Assembly: GCA_947501355.1 (NCBI GenBank)
Contig: CANMVA010000001.1
Span: forward strand, 876,001-940,000
Length of the DNA stretch: 64,000 bases
Source: an uncultured Paracoccaceae bacterium
GTDB lineage: Bacteria; Pseudomonadota; Alphaproteobacteria; Rhodobacterales; Rhodobacteraceae
Direction of reading: 5' to 3'
Below are positions 7,930-17,835 of this stretch, one piece after another. Positions within the stretch are counted from its first letter, which is position 1. Each line of letters starts with the position of its first letter. Both the position numbers and the translations under genes were made by a program. The notes beneath the pieces are model-generated. The model was not told the origin of the DNA, made no database searches, and saw only the letters and a list, made by a program, of their open reading frames with translations.

Positions 7930-8368
7930 CAAGACCCTTGGCCTTTATTTTCAGCTGTTCAATGAGATTGCGATCATTGAGCAGCTGAGCCGCACCATGT
8001 TTGAGGCGCGGCTGCCCAAGGGGTTGATGGTGTCGCATTTTTCGGTCCTGAACCATTTGATCCGGGTCGGGGACGGCGCGACACCGCTGAAACTGGCGCG
8101 CGCGTTCCAGCAGCCCAAGACAACGATGACGCATACGCTGGCGGGTCTGGAAAAGCATGGGTTCGTGCAGATGGAGCAGAACCCGGAAGACAAGCGGAGC
8201 AAGCTGGTGTTCATCACCGAGCGGGGGCGCGCGTTCCGGGAAGATGCGATTGGGCTTCTGGCACCGGATGTCGCGCGGATCTCGGAACTGGTGCCACCCG
8301 AACATGCCGAGGCGTTACTGCCGGGCTTGCAGGAATTGCGCGAAGAATTGGACGGGATGCGGGACTAG
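7922..8368 (+). CDS. MarR-family regulator
   Basis: A 148-residue winged-helix protein. The recognition region reads [31 protein letters not shown], followed by the wing with [16 protein letters not shown], the DxR motif of MarR proteins. It overlaps the preceding nitroreductase gene by eight bases, so the two form one operon. Two CGATATCG palindromes lie before the operon. It probably represses the operon until an oxidant, phenolic compound or flavin-related signal binds; the ligand is unknown. It ends four bases inside the convergent trpA gene. Confidence 0.88.
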   Translation: MPDKTLGLYFQLFNEIAIIEQLSRTMFEARLPKGLMVSHFSVLNHLIRVGDGATPLKLARAFQQPKTTMTHTLAGLEKHGFVQMEQNPEDKRSKLVFITERGRAFREDAIGLLAPDVARISELVPPEHAEALLPGLQELREELDGMRD

Positions 8369-9156
8369 GCGCGGTGCGCGCCATCCGCGAGCGATTTCAC
8401 GAAATCGAGCACTTCGGAGACAGGCTTGCCAGAGGCCAACTCGCTGACAATGGCGGAGCCGACAACCGCGCCGTCCGCGACGCCGGCGATGCTTTCCGCC
8501 GCTTCGGGCGTCTTGATACCGAACCCAACGATCACGGGTAGATCGGTTTGCGATTTGATCCGGGTCACCTCGGGGGCGACGTCTGTGGCTTGCGCTTCGG
8601 CCGTGCCGGTGATGCCGGTGATCGAGACGTAGTAGACAAAGCCCGACGTGTTTTGCAGCACGGTCGGCAAGCGTTTGTCATCGGTCGTGGGCGTGGCGAG
8701 ACGGATGAAGTTGAGACCCGCCTTCTGGGCAGGGATGCACAATTCGACATCTTCTTCAGGGGGCAGGTCCACGATGATAAGCCCGTCGATCCCGGCCTCT
8801 TTCGCCTGATCAAGGAACTTGTCCACGCCGCGCGAATAGATCGGGTTGTAATACCCCATCATCACGATGGGGGTCGTATCATCTTCCTTGCGCAGCTCGC
8901 GCGCGATTTGCAGGGTCTTGTCGAGGGTCTGACCGCCCTCCAGCGCGCGCTGGCCTGCCAGTTGAATGGTCGAGCCATCGGCCATCGGATCGGTAAACGG
9001 CAGCCCCAGTTCGATGATGTCGACACCCGCGCTGGGCAGACCTTTGACCAGTTCAAGCGAAGTCTCGTAATCCGGGTCGCCTGCCATCACATAGGCCACG
9101 AAAGCCTTGCGGCCCTTGGCCTGAAGGTCAGCGAATTTGGCGTCGATACGGGTCAT
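8365..9156 (-). CDS. trpA: Tryptophan synthase alpha chain
   Basis: A 263-residue TIM-barrel enzyme that cleaves indole-3-glycerol phosphate to indole and glyceraldehyde 3-phosphate, passing indole to TrpB. The catalytic residues fall at Glu49 and Asp60, the same numbers as in E. coli, within [19 protein letters not shown]. The phosphate site [12 protein letters not shown] and the [11 protein letters not shown] strand are intact. An open frame continues 275 codons upstream, but the start at 9156 ([11 protein letters not shown]) matches the family. trpB is not adjacent, so the alpha-beta pair is split or trpB lies elsewhere. Confidence 0.95.
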   Translation of the reverse strand: MTRIDAKFADLQAKGRKAFVAYVMAGDPDYETSLELVKGLPSAGVDIIELGLPFTDPMADGSTIQLAGQRALEGGQTLDKTLQIARELRKEDDTTPIVMMGYYNPIYSRGVDKFLDQAKEAGIDGLIIVDLPPEEDVELCIPAQKAGLNFIRLATPTTDDKRLPTVLQNTSGFVYYVSITGITGTAEAQATDVAPEVTRIKSQTDLPVIVGFGIKTPEAAESIAGVADGAVVGSAIVSELASGKPVSEVLDFVKSLADGAHRA

Positions 9157-9276
9157 GGTGGCGTCCTTGAAAACTGCTTTGGCCCTGTTGCCGGAAATCG
9201 GCGGCGAACTCAATCCTCGTTGCGTGTTTTTGGGGGACGTTCTAAAGGGGGCGGAACCAAGCATATGGAGGCTCCG

Positions 9277-10374
9277 ATGGGCTTTAAGATGGGAATTGTG
9301 GGACTGCCGAATGTGGGCAAGTCGACGCTGTTCAACGCGCTGACCAAGACGGCGGCCGCGCAGGCCGCGAATTTCCCGTTCTGCACCATTGAGCCGAATG
9401 TGGGCGAGGTCGCGGTGCCGGATGCGCGGCTGGATACGCTTGCTCAGATCGCGCAAAGCAAATCCGTGATCCCGACCCGGATGACTTTTGTGGATATCGC
9501 GGGGCTGGTGAAGGGGGCCTCGAAAGGCGAAGGGTTGGGCAACCAGTTTCTGGCCAATATCCGTGAGGTCGACGCGATTGCCCATGTGCTGCGTTGCTTT
9601 GAGGATGGCGACGTGACCCATGTGGAAGGCCGCGTGGACCCGATTGCCGATGCCGAGACGATTGAAACAGAGCTTATGCTGTCGGATATCGAAAGCATCG
9701 AGCGGCGTTTGCAGGGGCTGACGCGCAAGGTGCGGGGTGGCGACAAGGAGGCGGTGCAACAGGAGCGACTTCTGAAAGAGGCGCTCGCGGTACTGGAAGA
9801 GGGCAAGCCCGCCCGCGTGGTCGAGGTGGATGCAGAGGACGCGAAGGCGTGGAAGATGCTTCAGCTGCTGACCACCAAACCGATCCTTTATGTGTGCAAC
9901 GTGGATGAAGGTTCGGCCTCGGATGGCAATGCGTATTCCGCCAAGGTTGCAGAGATGGCGGCAGAGCAGGGGGCGGCACATGTGGTGATCTCGGCCCAGA
10001 TCGAGGAAGAGATCAGTCAGTTGGATGCCGAGGAAGCGGCGATGTTCCTTGAGGAAATGGGGCTGTCAGAGGCAGGTTTGGATCGCCTGATCCGCGCTGG
10101 CTATGAGTTGCTGCATCTGGAGACCTATTTCACCGTTGGCCCGAAAGAGGCACGAGCCTGGACGATCAAAACCGGCACGATGGCGCCTCAGGCGGCAGGC
10201 GTGATCCATGGTGATTTCGAGAAGGGCTTTATCCGGGCCGAAACCATTGCCTATGAGGATTTCGTTTCGCTTGGAGGCGAACAACCGGCCAAGGAAGCGG
10301 GCAAAATGCGTGCAGAAGGCAAAGGCTATACCGTCAAGGATGGTGACGTTTTGCACTTTCTGTTTAACACTTGA
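9277..10374 (+). CDS. ychF: Redox-regulated ATPase YchF (Obg-like)
   Basis: A 365-residue P-loop protein of the Obg/HflX superfamily that binds ATP rather than GTP and associates with ribosomes; E. coli YchF has 363 residues. G1 is GLPNVGKST (residues 9-17) and the switch region includes [13 protein letters not shown]3 is [10 protein letters not shown], and the NKxD motif is replaced by the ATP-type NVDE. A C-terminal TGS domain begins near residue 280 ([15 protein letters not shown]). I place the start at 9277, after GGAGG, rather than at the in-frame ATG at 9265. The open frame runs far upstream without coding support. Confidence 0.95.
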   Translation: MGFKMGIVGLPNVGKSTLFNALTKTAAAQAANFPFCTIEPNVGEVAVPDARLDTLAQIAQSKSVIPTRMTFVDIAGLVKGASKGEGLGNQFLANIREVDAIAHVLRCFEDGDVTHVEGRVDPIADAETIETELMLSDIESIERRLQGLTRKVRGGDKEAVQQERLLKEALAVLEEGKPARVVEVDAEDAKAWKMLQLLTTKPILYVCNVDEGSASDGNAYSAKVAEMAAEQGAAHVVISAQIEEEISQLDAEEAAMFLEEMGLSEAGLDRLIRAGYELLHLETYFTVGPKEARAWTIKTGTMAPQAAGVIHGDFEKGFIRAETIAYEDFVSLGGEQPAKEAGKMRAEGKGYTVKDGDVLHFLFNT

Positions 10375-10510
10375 TGTCCGCATTTTGTTGGTCTGTTAAC
10401 CGTTTTCAATCGGTCTGCACGGTCGCTTAACCCCCTCGCAGCATTCTTGCAGGAGACTCTCGCCCTAACGTAACCGGGCCCTTCTGCCCGCGCAGAGCAA
10501 GGGGTGCCTC

Positions 10511-10771
10511 GTGAGTGATCGTTTCAAGAATTTCGGAAATACACTGCAATCCCCACCGTCCGGTGGCGCGCCGATCACTCCGGATGATGGGCAAAACCTG
10601 CCGATGGCGACGCGCGCCTTGAATGTCGCGACCGCCGGCGATGTGGCCGTGACGACCGTGGATGGGGACATGCTTACGCTTTACATCGCGGCGGGCTCGG
10701 CCTTTCCGATCCGCGCGATCAAAGTCTTTTCAACGGGGACAACCGCGACCGGAATTATCGGTCTATGGTAG
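10511..10771 (+). CDS. ghsA: GTA head-spike base protein (GhsA / Rcc01079-like)
   Basis: An 86-residue protein starting at a GTG with AAGGGG upstream. It has the arrangement I know from the 'spike base protein, RCAP_Rcc01079 family': an opening MSDRFKNF, a middle TPDDGQNLPMATRALNVATAGDVAVTT segment and a closing FSTGTTATGIIGLW. In Rhodobacter capsulatus the homologue forms the base of head spikes on gene transfer agent (GTA) particles and is encoded away from the main GTA cluster. Here too it stands apart, followed by a lectin-like partner whose ATG lies inside its last codons. Confidence 0.75.
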   Translation: MSDRFKNFGNTLQSPPSGGAPITPDDGQNLPMATRALNVATAGDVAVTTVDGDMLTLYIAAGSAFPIRAIKVFSTGTTATGIIGLW

Positions 10772-12177
10772 GCCTTTCGGTTGGCGTGTCTCTGGCCGCG
10801 CCGACGGTCTTGTCCTCCTTGGATGGCCCTGTCGCCGCTTGGGACTTTGCGGAACCCACCCTCCCGTATGTTGATGCGCAAAATGGCCATGCTCTGCATC
10901 TTGCCGCCGGAGCCACCGCACCGGTCCGCAAGCCAAATGGATTTCGTCCCGGCGTCGCAAGCCTTGCCTTCGATGGCACCGATCAGCACCTTGTGATCCC
11001 TGCAAACGCGGTTGGCGCGCTTCAAATGGGCGGGACTGTTTCCGGTGTTTCCGTTGCCGCCTGGGTGAAGCGCCGCGGTGACACGAATTCTGCAATTGCC
11101 GGAATTTGGCCTGAGGATTCGCAGAACCCGCAACGGCAATACGCGCTTTTTGTGAACCTCGCCCTTTATGGCGGAGATGACCGCGTTTGCGGCCATGTCA
11201 GCGGCGATGGGCAGATCACGCCCGGCTATCCCTATATGCGCGATTATGCGTGGAACGCCCGCCGCATCGCACCGGATGGCAGCGATGGCTGGCACCTTGC
11301 GGTCTTTACCTATGACGGGTCCGAGATCCGCTCCTATCTGGATGGCGGTTTTGAAGCGGTTCCCAGATATACCGATATCGAAGGTCAGACGGGTCCGGCG
11401 AACCCGCGGCCCTATGACCTTGGCTTGAACCCGGTGCCTGCTGAATTCACCGTCGGTGCCGTGCGGTTGACCGGTGGATACGGCAATTTCCTGAATGGCG
11501 AGATCGCGGGCCTTCGGGTCTGGAACCGCGCCCTGTCCCATGCCGAGATACGGGCGCTTTATCTGGCAGAGCGTCCGGCGGATCAGCCCCTGTTCCGCGA
11601 TGCGTTCCGCACGGATTTGAAGGTGGCATCGCGGGATTTGGGCTGGCGCAGCTTTCAGGGCAGCGATTGCATCGAGACGACCGATCTGGCGCCCGGCAGC
11701 AGCGCGCCCGAGATTTACAATTTCGCGGGGTCCAGCGCAGGGCATGGGGGGTATCTTGCGCGATCTGCCTCTGCGGCAGGGATCGGCGCGGGCTTTTACG
11801 GCGGCTTCATGGGCGCCCCCCTGCCATGGCGGGATGTCGGTGCGATCGAATGGGTTATGAACAACGCCACACCGACGTCCGGCGTCCGGGTGCTGTTGAG
11901 TCTCAGCGGGCAATGGGTCGCCAGCGCCGCGACATTCCATTGCTCTGGGGCGCATAGCGCGCAGGATTGGTCTGATGCAGAGCCATTTGCCCTTCCGCTG
12001 ACACGCACCGCATCGCATTGGCGCGCTGTGACGCTTGTGCCGGACGCGGCCCTGTCCCTTGGGGCGATTCTGCCATCCGATTTGCAAGGCGACACGCTGG
12101 AAGCGTTTGGTTTTCTGTGTGACGATACCGTCGACGGAACCCAGCGCATTGACGAAGTGACCCTGACCGGTGCGTGA
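10765..12177 (+). CDS. ghsB: LamG-like lectin domain protein, GTA spike fibre (GhsB-like)
   Basis: A 470-residue protein. Residues about 30-265 form a LamG/concanavalin-A-like jelly roll: VAAWDF, GVSVAAWVKRRGD, WHLAVFTYDGSEIRSYLDG and the closing EIAGLRVWNRALSHAEIRALY. The C-terminal half is a second beta-rich segment with two short Cys-containing loops. It overlaps the spike-base gene by seven bases, so the two are co-translated. By analogy with Rhodobacter capsulatus GhsB it would project from the GTA head and bind host-cell polysaccharide. The sequence alone shows only a secreted-type carbohydrate-binding fold; no signal peptide is seen, as expected for a phage-like structural protein. Confidence 0.7.
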   Translation: MVGLSVGVSLAAPTVLSSLDGPVAAWDFAEPTLPYVDAQNGHALHLAAGATAPVRKPNGFRPGVASLAFDGTDQHLVIPANAVGALQMGGTVSGVSVAAWVKRRGDTNSAIAGIWPEDSQNPQRQYALFVNLALYGGDDRVCGHVSGDGQITPGYPYMRDYAWNARRIAPDGSDGWHLAVFTYDGSEIRSYLDGGFEAVPRYTDIEGQTGPANPRPYDLGLNPVPAEFTVGAVRLTGGYGNFLNGEIAGLRVWNRALSHAEIRALYLAERPADQPLFRDAFRTDLKVASRDLGWRSFQGSDCIETTDLAPGSSAPEIYNFAGSSAGHGGYLARSASAAGIGAGFYGGFMGAPLPWRDVGAIEWVMNNATPTSGVRVLLSLSGQWVASAATFHCSGAHSAQDWSDAEPFALPLTRTASHWRAVTLVPDAALSLGAILPSDLQGDTLEAFGFLCDDTVDGTQRIDEVTLTGA

Positions 12178-12253
12178 ATGTGGCGTGCTGAGCTAGCCAA
12201 ATTGACCAGCACCGCCTCCAAGAGGACAGAGCCATGCGGCCTGCCAGGGTGCC

Positions 12254-12283
12254 TTGCGAAAAACCCCTTGTTTTCCCCTATCT
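12254..12283 (+). promoter_or_regulatory. Putative tRNA-Ser promoter
   Basis: A TTGCGA -35 box and a CTATCT -10 box are separated by 18 bases. The -10 box ends 20 bases before the tRNA. Strong promoters of this look are common before stable RNA genes in alphaproteobacteria. Confidence 0.4.
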
Positions 12284-12303
12284 TGATCCTTAGACCAACC
12301 GGC

Positions 12304-12393
12304 GGAGACGTGGCCGAGTGGTCGAAGGCGCTCCCCTGCTAAGGGAGTAGGCGGGAAACCGTCTCGAGGGTTCGAATCCCTTCGTCTCCGCCA
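12304..12393 (+). tRNA. tRNA-Ser(GCT)
   Basis: A class II tRNA with a long variable arm. The acceptor stem GGAGACG pairs with CGTCTCC and CCA is encoded at the end. The anticodon arm is CTCCC-CTGCTAA-GGGAG with anticodon GCT (reads AGC/AGU serine codons). The T arm is the standard GGGTTCGAATCCC. It is the first transcribed feature after the GTA spike genes. Confidence 0.96.
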
Positions 12394-12461
12394 CCTACCA
12401 TTTTGATGACGCACCCGCCACAACACCTGCGCGCACTGGTTGGCTGATGCACGCGGTTCCG

Positions 12462-14174
12462 TCATGAGGCGGATGACGATCCTGTCAATTGCCATTCGCT
12501 TGGCATTTTCGGCGTCAGGTCTAGCAAGGTCTGGGTGTAGGGCGCTTTTGGCGCGGTAAACAGCGTCTCGGACGGGCCGGTTTCCTCGATCCTGCCGTTG
12601 CGCAGGACGATCATGTCATCGGCCATTTGCCGTGCGACGGACATGTTGTGCGTGATGAAGAGGATCGTCAGGCCGAACGTGCTTTGCAGGTCTTTGAGCA
12701 GGTTCAACACTTGCGCCTGGATGGAAACATCAAGCGCCGATGTGGGTTCATCACAGATTAGGAATTTGGGCCGCGCGAGAATAGCGCGCGCGACGGCAAT
12801 GCGTTGGCGCTGCCCGCCTGAGAACTGGTGCGGATATTTGTCGATGGCGTCCGCAGGCAGTCCCACCAGATCGAGCATGGACATCGCCAAGGCGCGGCGG
12901 TCCTCGGCATTGTTCACCAACCCGTAAAGCCAAAGCGGCTCGGATAAAATGGCGCCGATCCTGTGGCGGGAGTTGAGGCTGGAATAGGGGTCCTGAAAGA
13001 CCATCTGCATCAAGCGGCGCGAGGGGTGATGACGGCTGCGCTGCCTGGCGGGGGGCAGGGGGGCCGCGCCCAGCGTCATGCGGCCCTCAGACGGGTGCAA
13101 AAGCCCGGTCAGCACCTTGGCGAGCGTCGATTTCCCAGAGCCGCTTTCCCCCACCAGCCCCATAATGGTGCCGGGGCGAACGGTGAAGCTGACGTCATCG
13201 AGGGCGGTGAAATGTTCGGGCTTTTGCCACAGCGACGTGCGGGTGCCGCGAAAGCGCATGGTCAGGTTCTCGACGGTGAGGCCGGTGGGCGGTGTCTGCT
13301 CGCCCTCCAGCAGCCACTTCTGTGCATCGGCTCCTCGCGCGGTGGTCTGCGCGGCAATGTCGGCCTCGACGGGCAGGCGGAACCGAGCGATCTTGCGATC
13401 CAGCGGCGGCACCGCATCCATCAGCGCGACCGTGTAGGGATGCGTCGGTGCGCCCAGAACCTGTGCCGTCTCGCCGCTTTCCATCACCTCACCGTTGCGC
13501 ATCACCGTCACGCGGTCTGCGATCTGCGCGATGACGCCAATGTCGTGGGTGATCAGCAGGAACGCGATGTTGCGCCGGTCGGCCAGTTCGCGCAGCAGGT
13601 CGAGGACTTGCTGCTGAACGGCGACATCGAGTGCGGTTGTGGGCTCATCCGCGATGATCAGCTCCGGATCGGTGCACAGCGCTAAAGCGATCACGACCCG
13701 TTGCCGCATCCCGCCGGAAAACTGGTGCGGGTAGGACTTGATCCGCTCTGCCGCGTTCTTGATCCCGATCTCCTCAAGCAGATCGACGGCGCGTTTATGG
13801 GCGTCATCATAACTGACATCCGAATGTGTCTGGATCGTCTCGATCAGCTGATCCTCAACTGTCATCAGCGGGTTTAGGCTGGTCTGCGGGTCCTGGAAGA
13901 TCATCGAAATGCGGTCGCCCCGGACGGCATGGGCCTGTTCAGGCGTCAGTGCGCGTAGGTCCGTATCGCCGAGCGTGATCTCTCCGTTCGCGATGTAGCC
14001 GGGGGTTGAGATCAGCCCGATAACCGCCGCCCCCACGGTCGATTTCCCCGCCCCACTTTCGCCCACAAGCCCGTGGATTTCGCCGGGCCTGATCGTCATG
14101 TCGACGTCTTCAATCGCCGTCACATCGCCAAAGCGCGACGGGAACTTCACCGCAAGGTCCTTGACCCTCAGCAT
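12462..14174 (-). CDS. Peptide-type ABC transporter, two fused ATPase domains
   Basis: A 570-residue fusion of two oligopeptide-type ATPases (DppD and DppF in one chain, as in GsiA and YejF). The first domain has Walker [10 protein letters not shown] (38-46), signature SGGMRQR and Walker [13 protein letters not shown]. The second has Walker [10 protein letters not shown], signature SGGQRQR and Walker [14 protein letters not shown] take the start at 14174 ([11 protein letters not shown]), which overlaps the permease stop as TGATG. The open frame extends much further upstream but overlaps the permease gene. It drives uptake by the two permeases and binding protein next to it. Confidence 0.92.
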   Translation of the reverse strand: MLRVKDLAVKFPSRFGDVTAIEDVDMTIRPGEIHGLVGESGAGKSTVGAAVIGLISTPGYIANGEITLGDTDLRALTPEQAHAVRGDRISMIFQDPQTSLNPLMTVEDQLIETIQTHSDVSYDDAHKRAVDLLEEIGIKNAAERIKSYPHQFSGGMRQRVVIALALCTDPELIIADEPTTALDVAVQQQVLDLLRELADRRNIAFLLITHDIGVIAQIADRVTVMRNGEVMESGETAQVLGAPTHPYTVALMDAVPPLDRKIARFRLPVEADIAAQTTARGADAQKWLLEGEQTPPTGLTVENLTMRFRGTRTSLWQKPEHFTALDDVSFTVRPGTIMGLVGESGSGKSTLAKVLTGLLHPSEGRMTLGAAPLPPARQRSRHHPSRRLMQMVFQDPYSSLNSRHRIGAILSEPLWLYGLVNNAEDRRALAMSMLDLVGLPADAIDKYPHQFSGGQRQRIAVARAILARPKFLICDEPTSALDVSIQAQVLNLLKDLQSTFGLTILFITHNMSVARQMADDMIVLRNGRIEETGPSETLFTAPKAPYTQTLLDLTPKMPSEWQLTGSSSAS

Positions 14175-15079
14175 CAGCGGAGCCTCGGGTTGAAGACATC
14201 GCGCAGGAAATCTCCAAGCACGTTGATCGAGACGACAAGGGCCACAAGAAACAGCGTTGGGATCCACAGGATCCACCATTCCCCAGATAGCAGGAATTGC
14301 ATCCCGATGCGGATCAGCGTGCCCAGCGAGGGGCTGTCTGCTGGCAGACCGATGCCAAGGAACGACAGCGTCGCCTCCAACAGGATCGCAGAGGCCAGAT
14401 CGACGGTCATAATGACCAGCAAAGGCCCAAGGATATTGGGAAAGATATGCACAAACATGATGCGGATCGGTCGCTGGCCCATCATGATCGCCGCCTGCAC
14501 ATAATCCTTGTTCATCTGCACAAGGGTGGACGCGCGCGCCGTGCGCGCGAAGTTCACCCAAAGCGAGAGCGCGATGGCAAGGGTCAGCACCCAGACCCGC
14601 AGCTCCTGCTGGATATCGGCGGGCAGAAGGCCCCGCGCGATGCCGTCGATCAGCAGCGCTGTGAGGATTGCGGGGAGGGCCAGTTGCACATCCGCAATCC
14701 GCATGACGATGGCGTCGAACCGCCCACCATAATAGCCTGCCGCGAGGCCCAGCGACACGCCGAGCACCGTTGCAATCGCCATTGCGGCCAGTCCGATAAA
14801 CAGTGACAGCCGCGCGCCATAGAGGATCGACGAAATCATATCGCGCCCCTGATCGTCGGTGCCGAGCAAATATTTCGGGTTGGCCCCGTCCTCCCACGCG
14901 GGCGGCAGAAGGCCGTCAAACAGGCTGAACGAGCTCAGATCATAGGGATCAACCAGCGCGATCCACGGGGCAAAAGTGGCACCAAGGATAATCGCGATGG
15001 CGACCACGGCCGCGATGATGGCGGCGGGCGAATGCACGAAGAGCCAGAGCGCTTCGTTGCGTTTGAGAAGCGCGATCAT
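14174..15079 (-). CDS. Peptide-type ABC transporter permease (DppC-like)
   Basis: A 301-residue inner-membrane protein with about six spans and the DppC/OppC architecture: an N-terminal helix, a periplasmic segment with the DDQGRDMISSILYGARLSL motif, then the permease core ending in FLRDVFNPRLR. That ending is diagnostic of this subunit. It overlaps the DppB-like gene upstream by four bases and the ATPase gene downstream by one base. It forms the channel with the DppB-like subunit. Substrate class (peptide, opine or other amine) is not resolved. Confidence 0.9.
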   Translation of the reverse strand: MIALLKRNEALWLFVHSPAAIIAAVVAIAIILGATFAPWIALVDPYDLSSFSLFDGLLPPAWEDGANPKYLLGTDDQGRDMISSILYGARLSLFIGLAAMAIATVLGVSLGLAAGYYGGRFDAIVMRIADVQLALPAILTALLIDGIARGLLPADIQQELRVWVLTLAIALSLWVNFARTARASTLVQMNKDYVQAAIMMGQRPIRIMFVHIFPNILGPLLVIMTVDLASAILLEATLSFLGIGLPADSPSLGTLIRIGMQFLLSGEWWILWIPTLFLVALVVSINVLGDFLRDVFNPRLR

Positions 15080-16050
15080 GCCGCGTCCTTCACGCGCAAG
15101 CGCGGGTCGATGGCGACGTAAAGCATATCGACGATCAGGTTCACCAGAACGAAGAAAAACGCGATCACGACGAGGTAGACGCCCATCACGGGGATGTCGA
15201 CAAAACGGATCGACTCAAGAAAGAGCAGCCCCATGCCGGGCCATTGAAAGACGCTTTCCGTGACGATGGAAAACGCGATCACGCCGCCAAATTGCAGACC
15301 GATGATGGTGATAACGGGGACCATTGTGTTGGCCAATGCGTGCTTGAAGTAGAGCCGGCGCATCGGAACGCCGCGCGCGGTGGCGAAGCGGATATAGTCC
15401 GAGCGCATGACCTCCATCATCTCGGCCCGCACAAGGCGCATCGTCAGCGTCAGCTGGTAAACGCCCAGCGTGATGGCGGGCAGGATCAGCGCGCGCCAGC
15501 CGTCAACTGTGAAGAACGAGCTTTCCCAGCCGCCGATCTGCACAGTCCCGCCACGCCCGAAGGTGGGCAGCCAGCCAAGCTGCACACCAAAGAGAAAAAT
15601 CAGCATGATCCCGATGACGAAAGTCGGCACAGATACCCCGATCAGCGTCGTCATCAGGATCGTCTGACTGACCACCCCCCTCGGCCTCAGCGCGGTATAA
15701 ACGCCCGCCGGAATGCCAACGATCAGCGAGATCAAAAGCGCCACGATCCCAAGCTCCAACGTAGCCGGAATGCGGTCGGCAATCATCTCGGCGACGGGTT
15801 GTCTTGTGCGGTAAGAGAACCCGAAATCCCCTTGCAGCATGTCGCCGGTAAAGCGGACGAATTGCGTGACGAAAGGATCGTTGAGGCCCAATTCCTCCCG
15901 CAGCCGTTCCTGATCCGCGACCGAGGTTTCGACCCCCGTCATTTGCGTGATCGGATCACCTACGAAACGGAACAGGGAAAACGCCAGAAAGGCGACGGCG
16001 AGCATCACAAAGACCGACTGGATCAGCCGTTTGAGAATGAAATATGCCAT
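15076..16050 (-). CDS. Peptide-type ABC transporter permease (DppB-like)
   Basis: A 324-residue permease with six hydrophobic segments. The N-terminus MAYFILKRLIQSVFVMLAVAF is typical of DppB/OppB, as is the ending NLIVDMLYVAIDPRLR, and the conserved RTAR-like loop (RFATARGVPMRRLYFKHALANTMVPVIT) is present. It lies 24 bases after the binding protein stop and overlaps the next permease by four bases, as in a standard binding protein-B-C-DF operon. Confidence 0.92.
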   Translation of the reverse strand: MAYFILKRLIQSVFVMLAVAFLAFSLFRFVGDPITQMTGVETSVADQERLREELGLNDPFVTQFVRFTGDMLQGDFGFSYRTRQPVAEMIADRIPATLELGIVALLISLIVGIPAGVYTALRPRGVVSQTILMTTLIGVSVPTFVIGIMLIFLFGVQLGWLPTFGRGGTVQIGGWESSFFTVDGWRALILPAITLGVYQLTLTMRLVRAEMMEVMRSDYIRFATARGVPMRRLYFKHALANTMVPVITIIGLQFGGVIAFSIVTESVFQWPGMGLLFLESIRFVDIPVMGVYLVVIAFFFVLVNLIVDMLYVAIDPRLRVKDAA

Positions 16051-16074
16051 CGCCTTTTGGTCTTTATCGGCCGC

Positions 16075-17652
16075 TTAGTTGACCGTCACCCAGCGTAGCA
16101 GGAAGAAGTTATCGGCGCGCTGCGTCAGCTCCACATTGTCCTTTGCGGCCCAGATGAGCGGTTGGGTGTAGAGCGGGATATAGGCGACCTCTTCCTGCGT
16201 GATTGCCACCACTTCGTCGATCAGCGCTTGCCGGGCTGCCGGGTCGATCTCTTGCTGGATCATCGGCAGCAACTCGTCCACGCGGGCGTTCGAGTAGTTG
16301 CCGAAGTTCCACGAGCCCAGCTTCTTCTCGTCGTTCTGGCTGTGCATCAGGAAGCGGATCGGGTGCTCCATATCGAAGGTGCCCGGGGACCAGCCGAGCA
16401 GATACATGTCGAAGTCATCTTCACGCAGCTGGGGCCAGTAATCGCGGACCGGGCCCGTGCTGAGTTCCGCGTTCAGACCGACGGCGGCAAACATCGACGC
16501 CGCAGCACGGCAGAGCGCCTCGTCATTGATGTAGCGGTCATTGGTGCATTTCAGACCAAAGCTGAATCCGTCAGGGTAGCCCGCCTCTGCCAGCAATTCG
16601 CGCGCGCGATCGGGGTTGTATTCGGGACGGTCGCTATTGGCTTCTGAGTAGCCCGAGATGCCCGCGGGGACCAACTGGCTTGCGGGCTGGATTTTTCCAC
16701 GGAACAGCACACGATTGATCGAGTCGATATCCAGCGCATGAGCGGCGGCGAGACGGACACGCGGGTCGGTGAACGGGTTCGAATCCGTCACGTCGTCCGA
16801 GTAAAGCAGCGTTTCATGCTCATGCCCAAAGCCGAACATGATGACGCGGGTTTCCTCACCCTCCAGCACCTTGAAGCCATCGCGCTCTTCAACCTGTGCC
16901 ACGTCTTGCAGAGGGATCGGCTGGATAAAGTCGATCTCGCCTGACAGCAGCGCGGCCAGACCTGTCGCGGAGTTCCCGATGGGCGTGAAGATGGCCTCTG
17001 TCACGTTGTGCTCGGCCTCGCCCCACCAGCCCTCATGGGGCGTCAGCACGGTGCGCACGCCGGGATCGCGGCTGGCCAGCGTGAAGGGGCCAGTGCCGTT
17101 GACATTCATGGTGGCAAAGTTTTCGGCATCGCGGGCGGGCAGTGCGGCGTCATTGCCCTCGGCCCAGTCCTTTTCGAGGATCATGAAGTTGGCGATGCTG
17201 TCGGGGAAAAGCGGGTTCGGCGCGGTGGTCACGAAATCAATCGTGAAGTCATCGACAACGCGCACATCGGAGACCGGCGCAAACCACGACCGGACGTCTG
17301 CAGCCTCATTCGAGGCGCGTTGGTAGCTGAACATCACGTCCTCTGATGTGAAGGCCGATCCGTCCTGAAACGTCACCCCTTCGCGCAAGGTAAAGCGCCA
17401 GCCGTTTTCGCCCTCAAGCGGCTCCCACGAGGTGGCCAGCGAGGGCTCAATCGACATATCCTTGCCGCGGCGCACCAGCCCTTCGTAGATATTGTTCATA
17501 AAAGACAAAACCGGCGCCGAGTTCACGGCATGGGGGTCCATCGTTTGCGGGTCGGTCGTGGACGCCCAGCGAAACGTCTCGGCCGAGAGCGCGGTGCTGG
17601 ACAGAAGGACCGTCATGCACACAAGCGCGGAAGATTTCAGGGAATAGTTCAT
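16075..17652 (-). CDS. ABC transporter substrate-binding protein (family 5)
   Basis: A 525-residue periplasmic binding protein of the oligopeptide/nickel class (SBP_bac_5). The start at 17652 (MNYSLKSS) has a GGGAGGG site; an open frame upstream of it is non-coding. The signal peptide is cut after about residue 24 (ALSA-ETFRWA). The mature protein begins TFRWASTTDPQTMDPHAV, contains YEGLVRRGKDMSIEPSLATSWEP and ends with an aromatic-rich closing region. It is the first gene of the operon. Binding specificity could be peptides, glutathione-like molecules or opines; the sequence does not decide. Confidence 0.92.
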   Translation of the reverse strand: MNYSLKSSALVCMTVLLSSTALSAETFRWASTTDPQTMDPHAVNSAPVLSFMNNIYEGLVRRGKDMSIEPSLATSWEPLEGENGWRFTLREGVTFQDGSAFTSEDVMFSYQRASNEAADVRSWFAPVSDVRVVDDFTIDFVTTAPNPLFPDSIANFMILEKDWAEGNDAALPARDAENFATMNVNGTGPFTLASRDPGVRTVLTPHEGWWGEAEHNVTEAIFTPIGNSATGLAALLSGEIDFIQPIPLQDVAQVEERDGFKVLEGEETRVIMFGFGHEHETLLYSDDVTDSNPFTDPRVRLAAAHALDIDSINRVLFRGKIQPASQLVPAGISGYSEANSDRPEYNPDRARELLAEAGYPDGFSFGLKCTNDRYINDEALCRAAASMFAAVGLNAELSTGPVRDYWPQLREDDFDMYLLGWSPGTFDMEHPIRFLMHSQNDEKKLGSWNFGNYSNARVDELLPMIQQEIDPAARQALIDEVVAITQEEVAYIPLYTQPLIWAAKDNVELTQRADNFFLLRWVTVN

Positions 17653-17835
17653 TGGGTCCACCCTCCCGGTGATATCAGGTCCTCCTACCCTGCGACAAAA
17701 CGGACCAAGGTCAAGCGCTGGCTGCCCGGCTGACGCGAGATCAAGAGCTTGTGATAACCCCCACCGAAGGCCCGTTGCACCTGCAGCATGATGCGTTAGG
17801 CTGCGATCAGAGGTGCAGAGCGAGAGGGCAGGCAA

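Noticed and set aside
8548-9276. Long plus-strand open frame extending ychF upstream to 608 residues
   Set aside because: It lies antisense to trpA, which has all catalytic residues; YchF homology begins only at 9277 after a GGAGG site.
9157-9981. Upstream extension of trpA to 538 residues
   Set aside because: Antisense to ychF; TrpA length and Glu49/Asp60 numbering fit the start at 9156.
10681-12087. A 468-codon minus-strand open frame antisense to the lectin gene
   Set aside because: Composition is rich in Arg, Gly and Pro with no recognisable motif; the plus-strand frame has a clear LamG fold.
12304-12461. tRNA-Ser as an integration site of a genomic island
   Set aside because: No integrase, no duplicated tRNA 3' end and no compositional change on either side within the window.
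14175-14897. Upstream extension of the dual ATPase gene to 811 residues
   Set aside because: The extra part overlaps the DppC-like permease in another frame and has no ATPase-family similarity; MLRVKDL at 14174 is the natural start.
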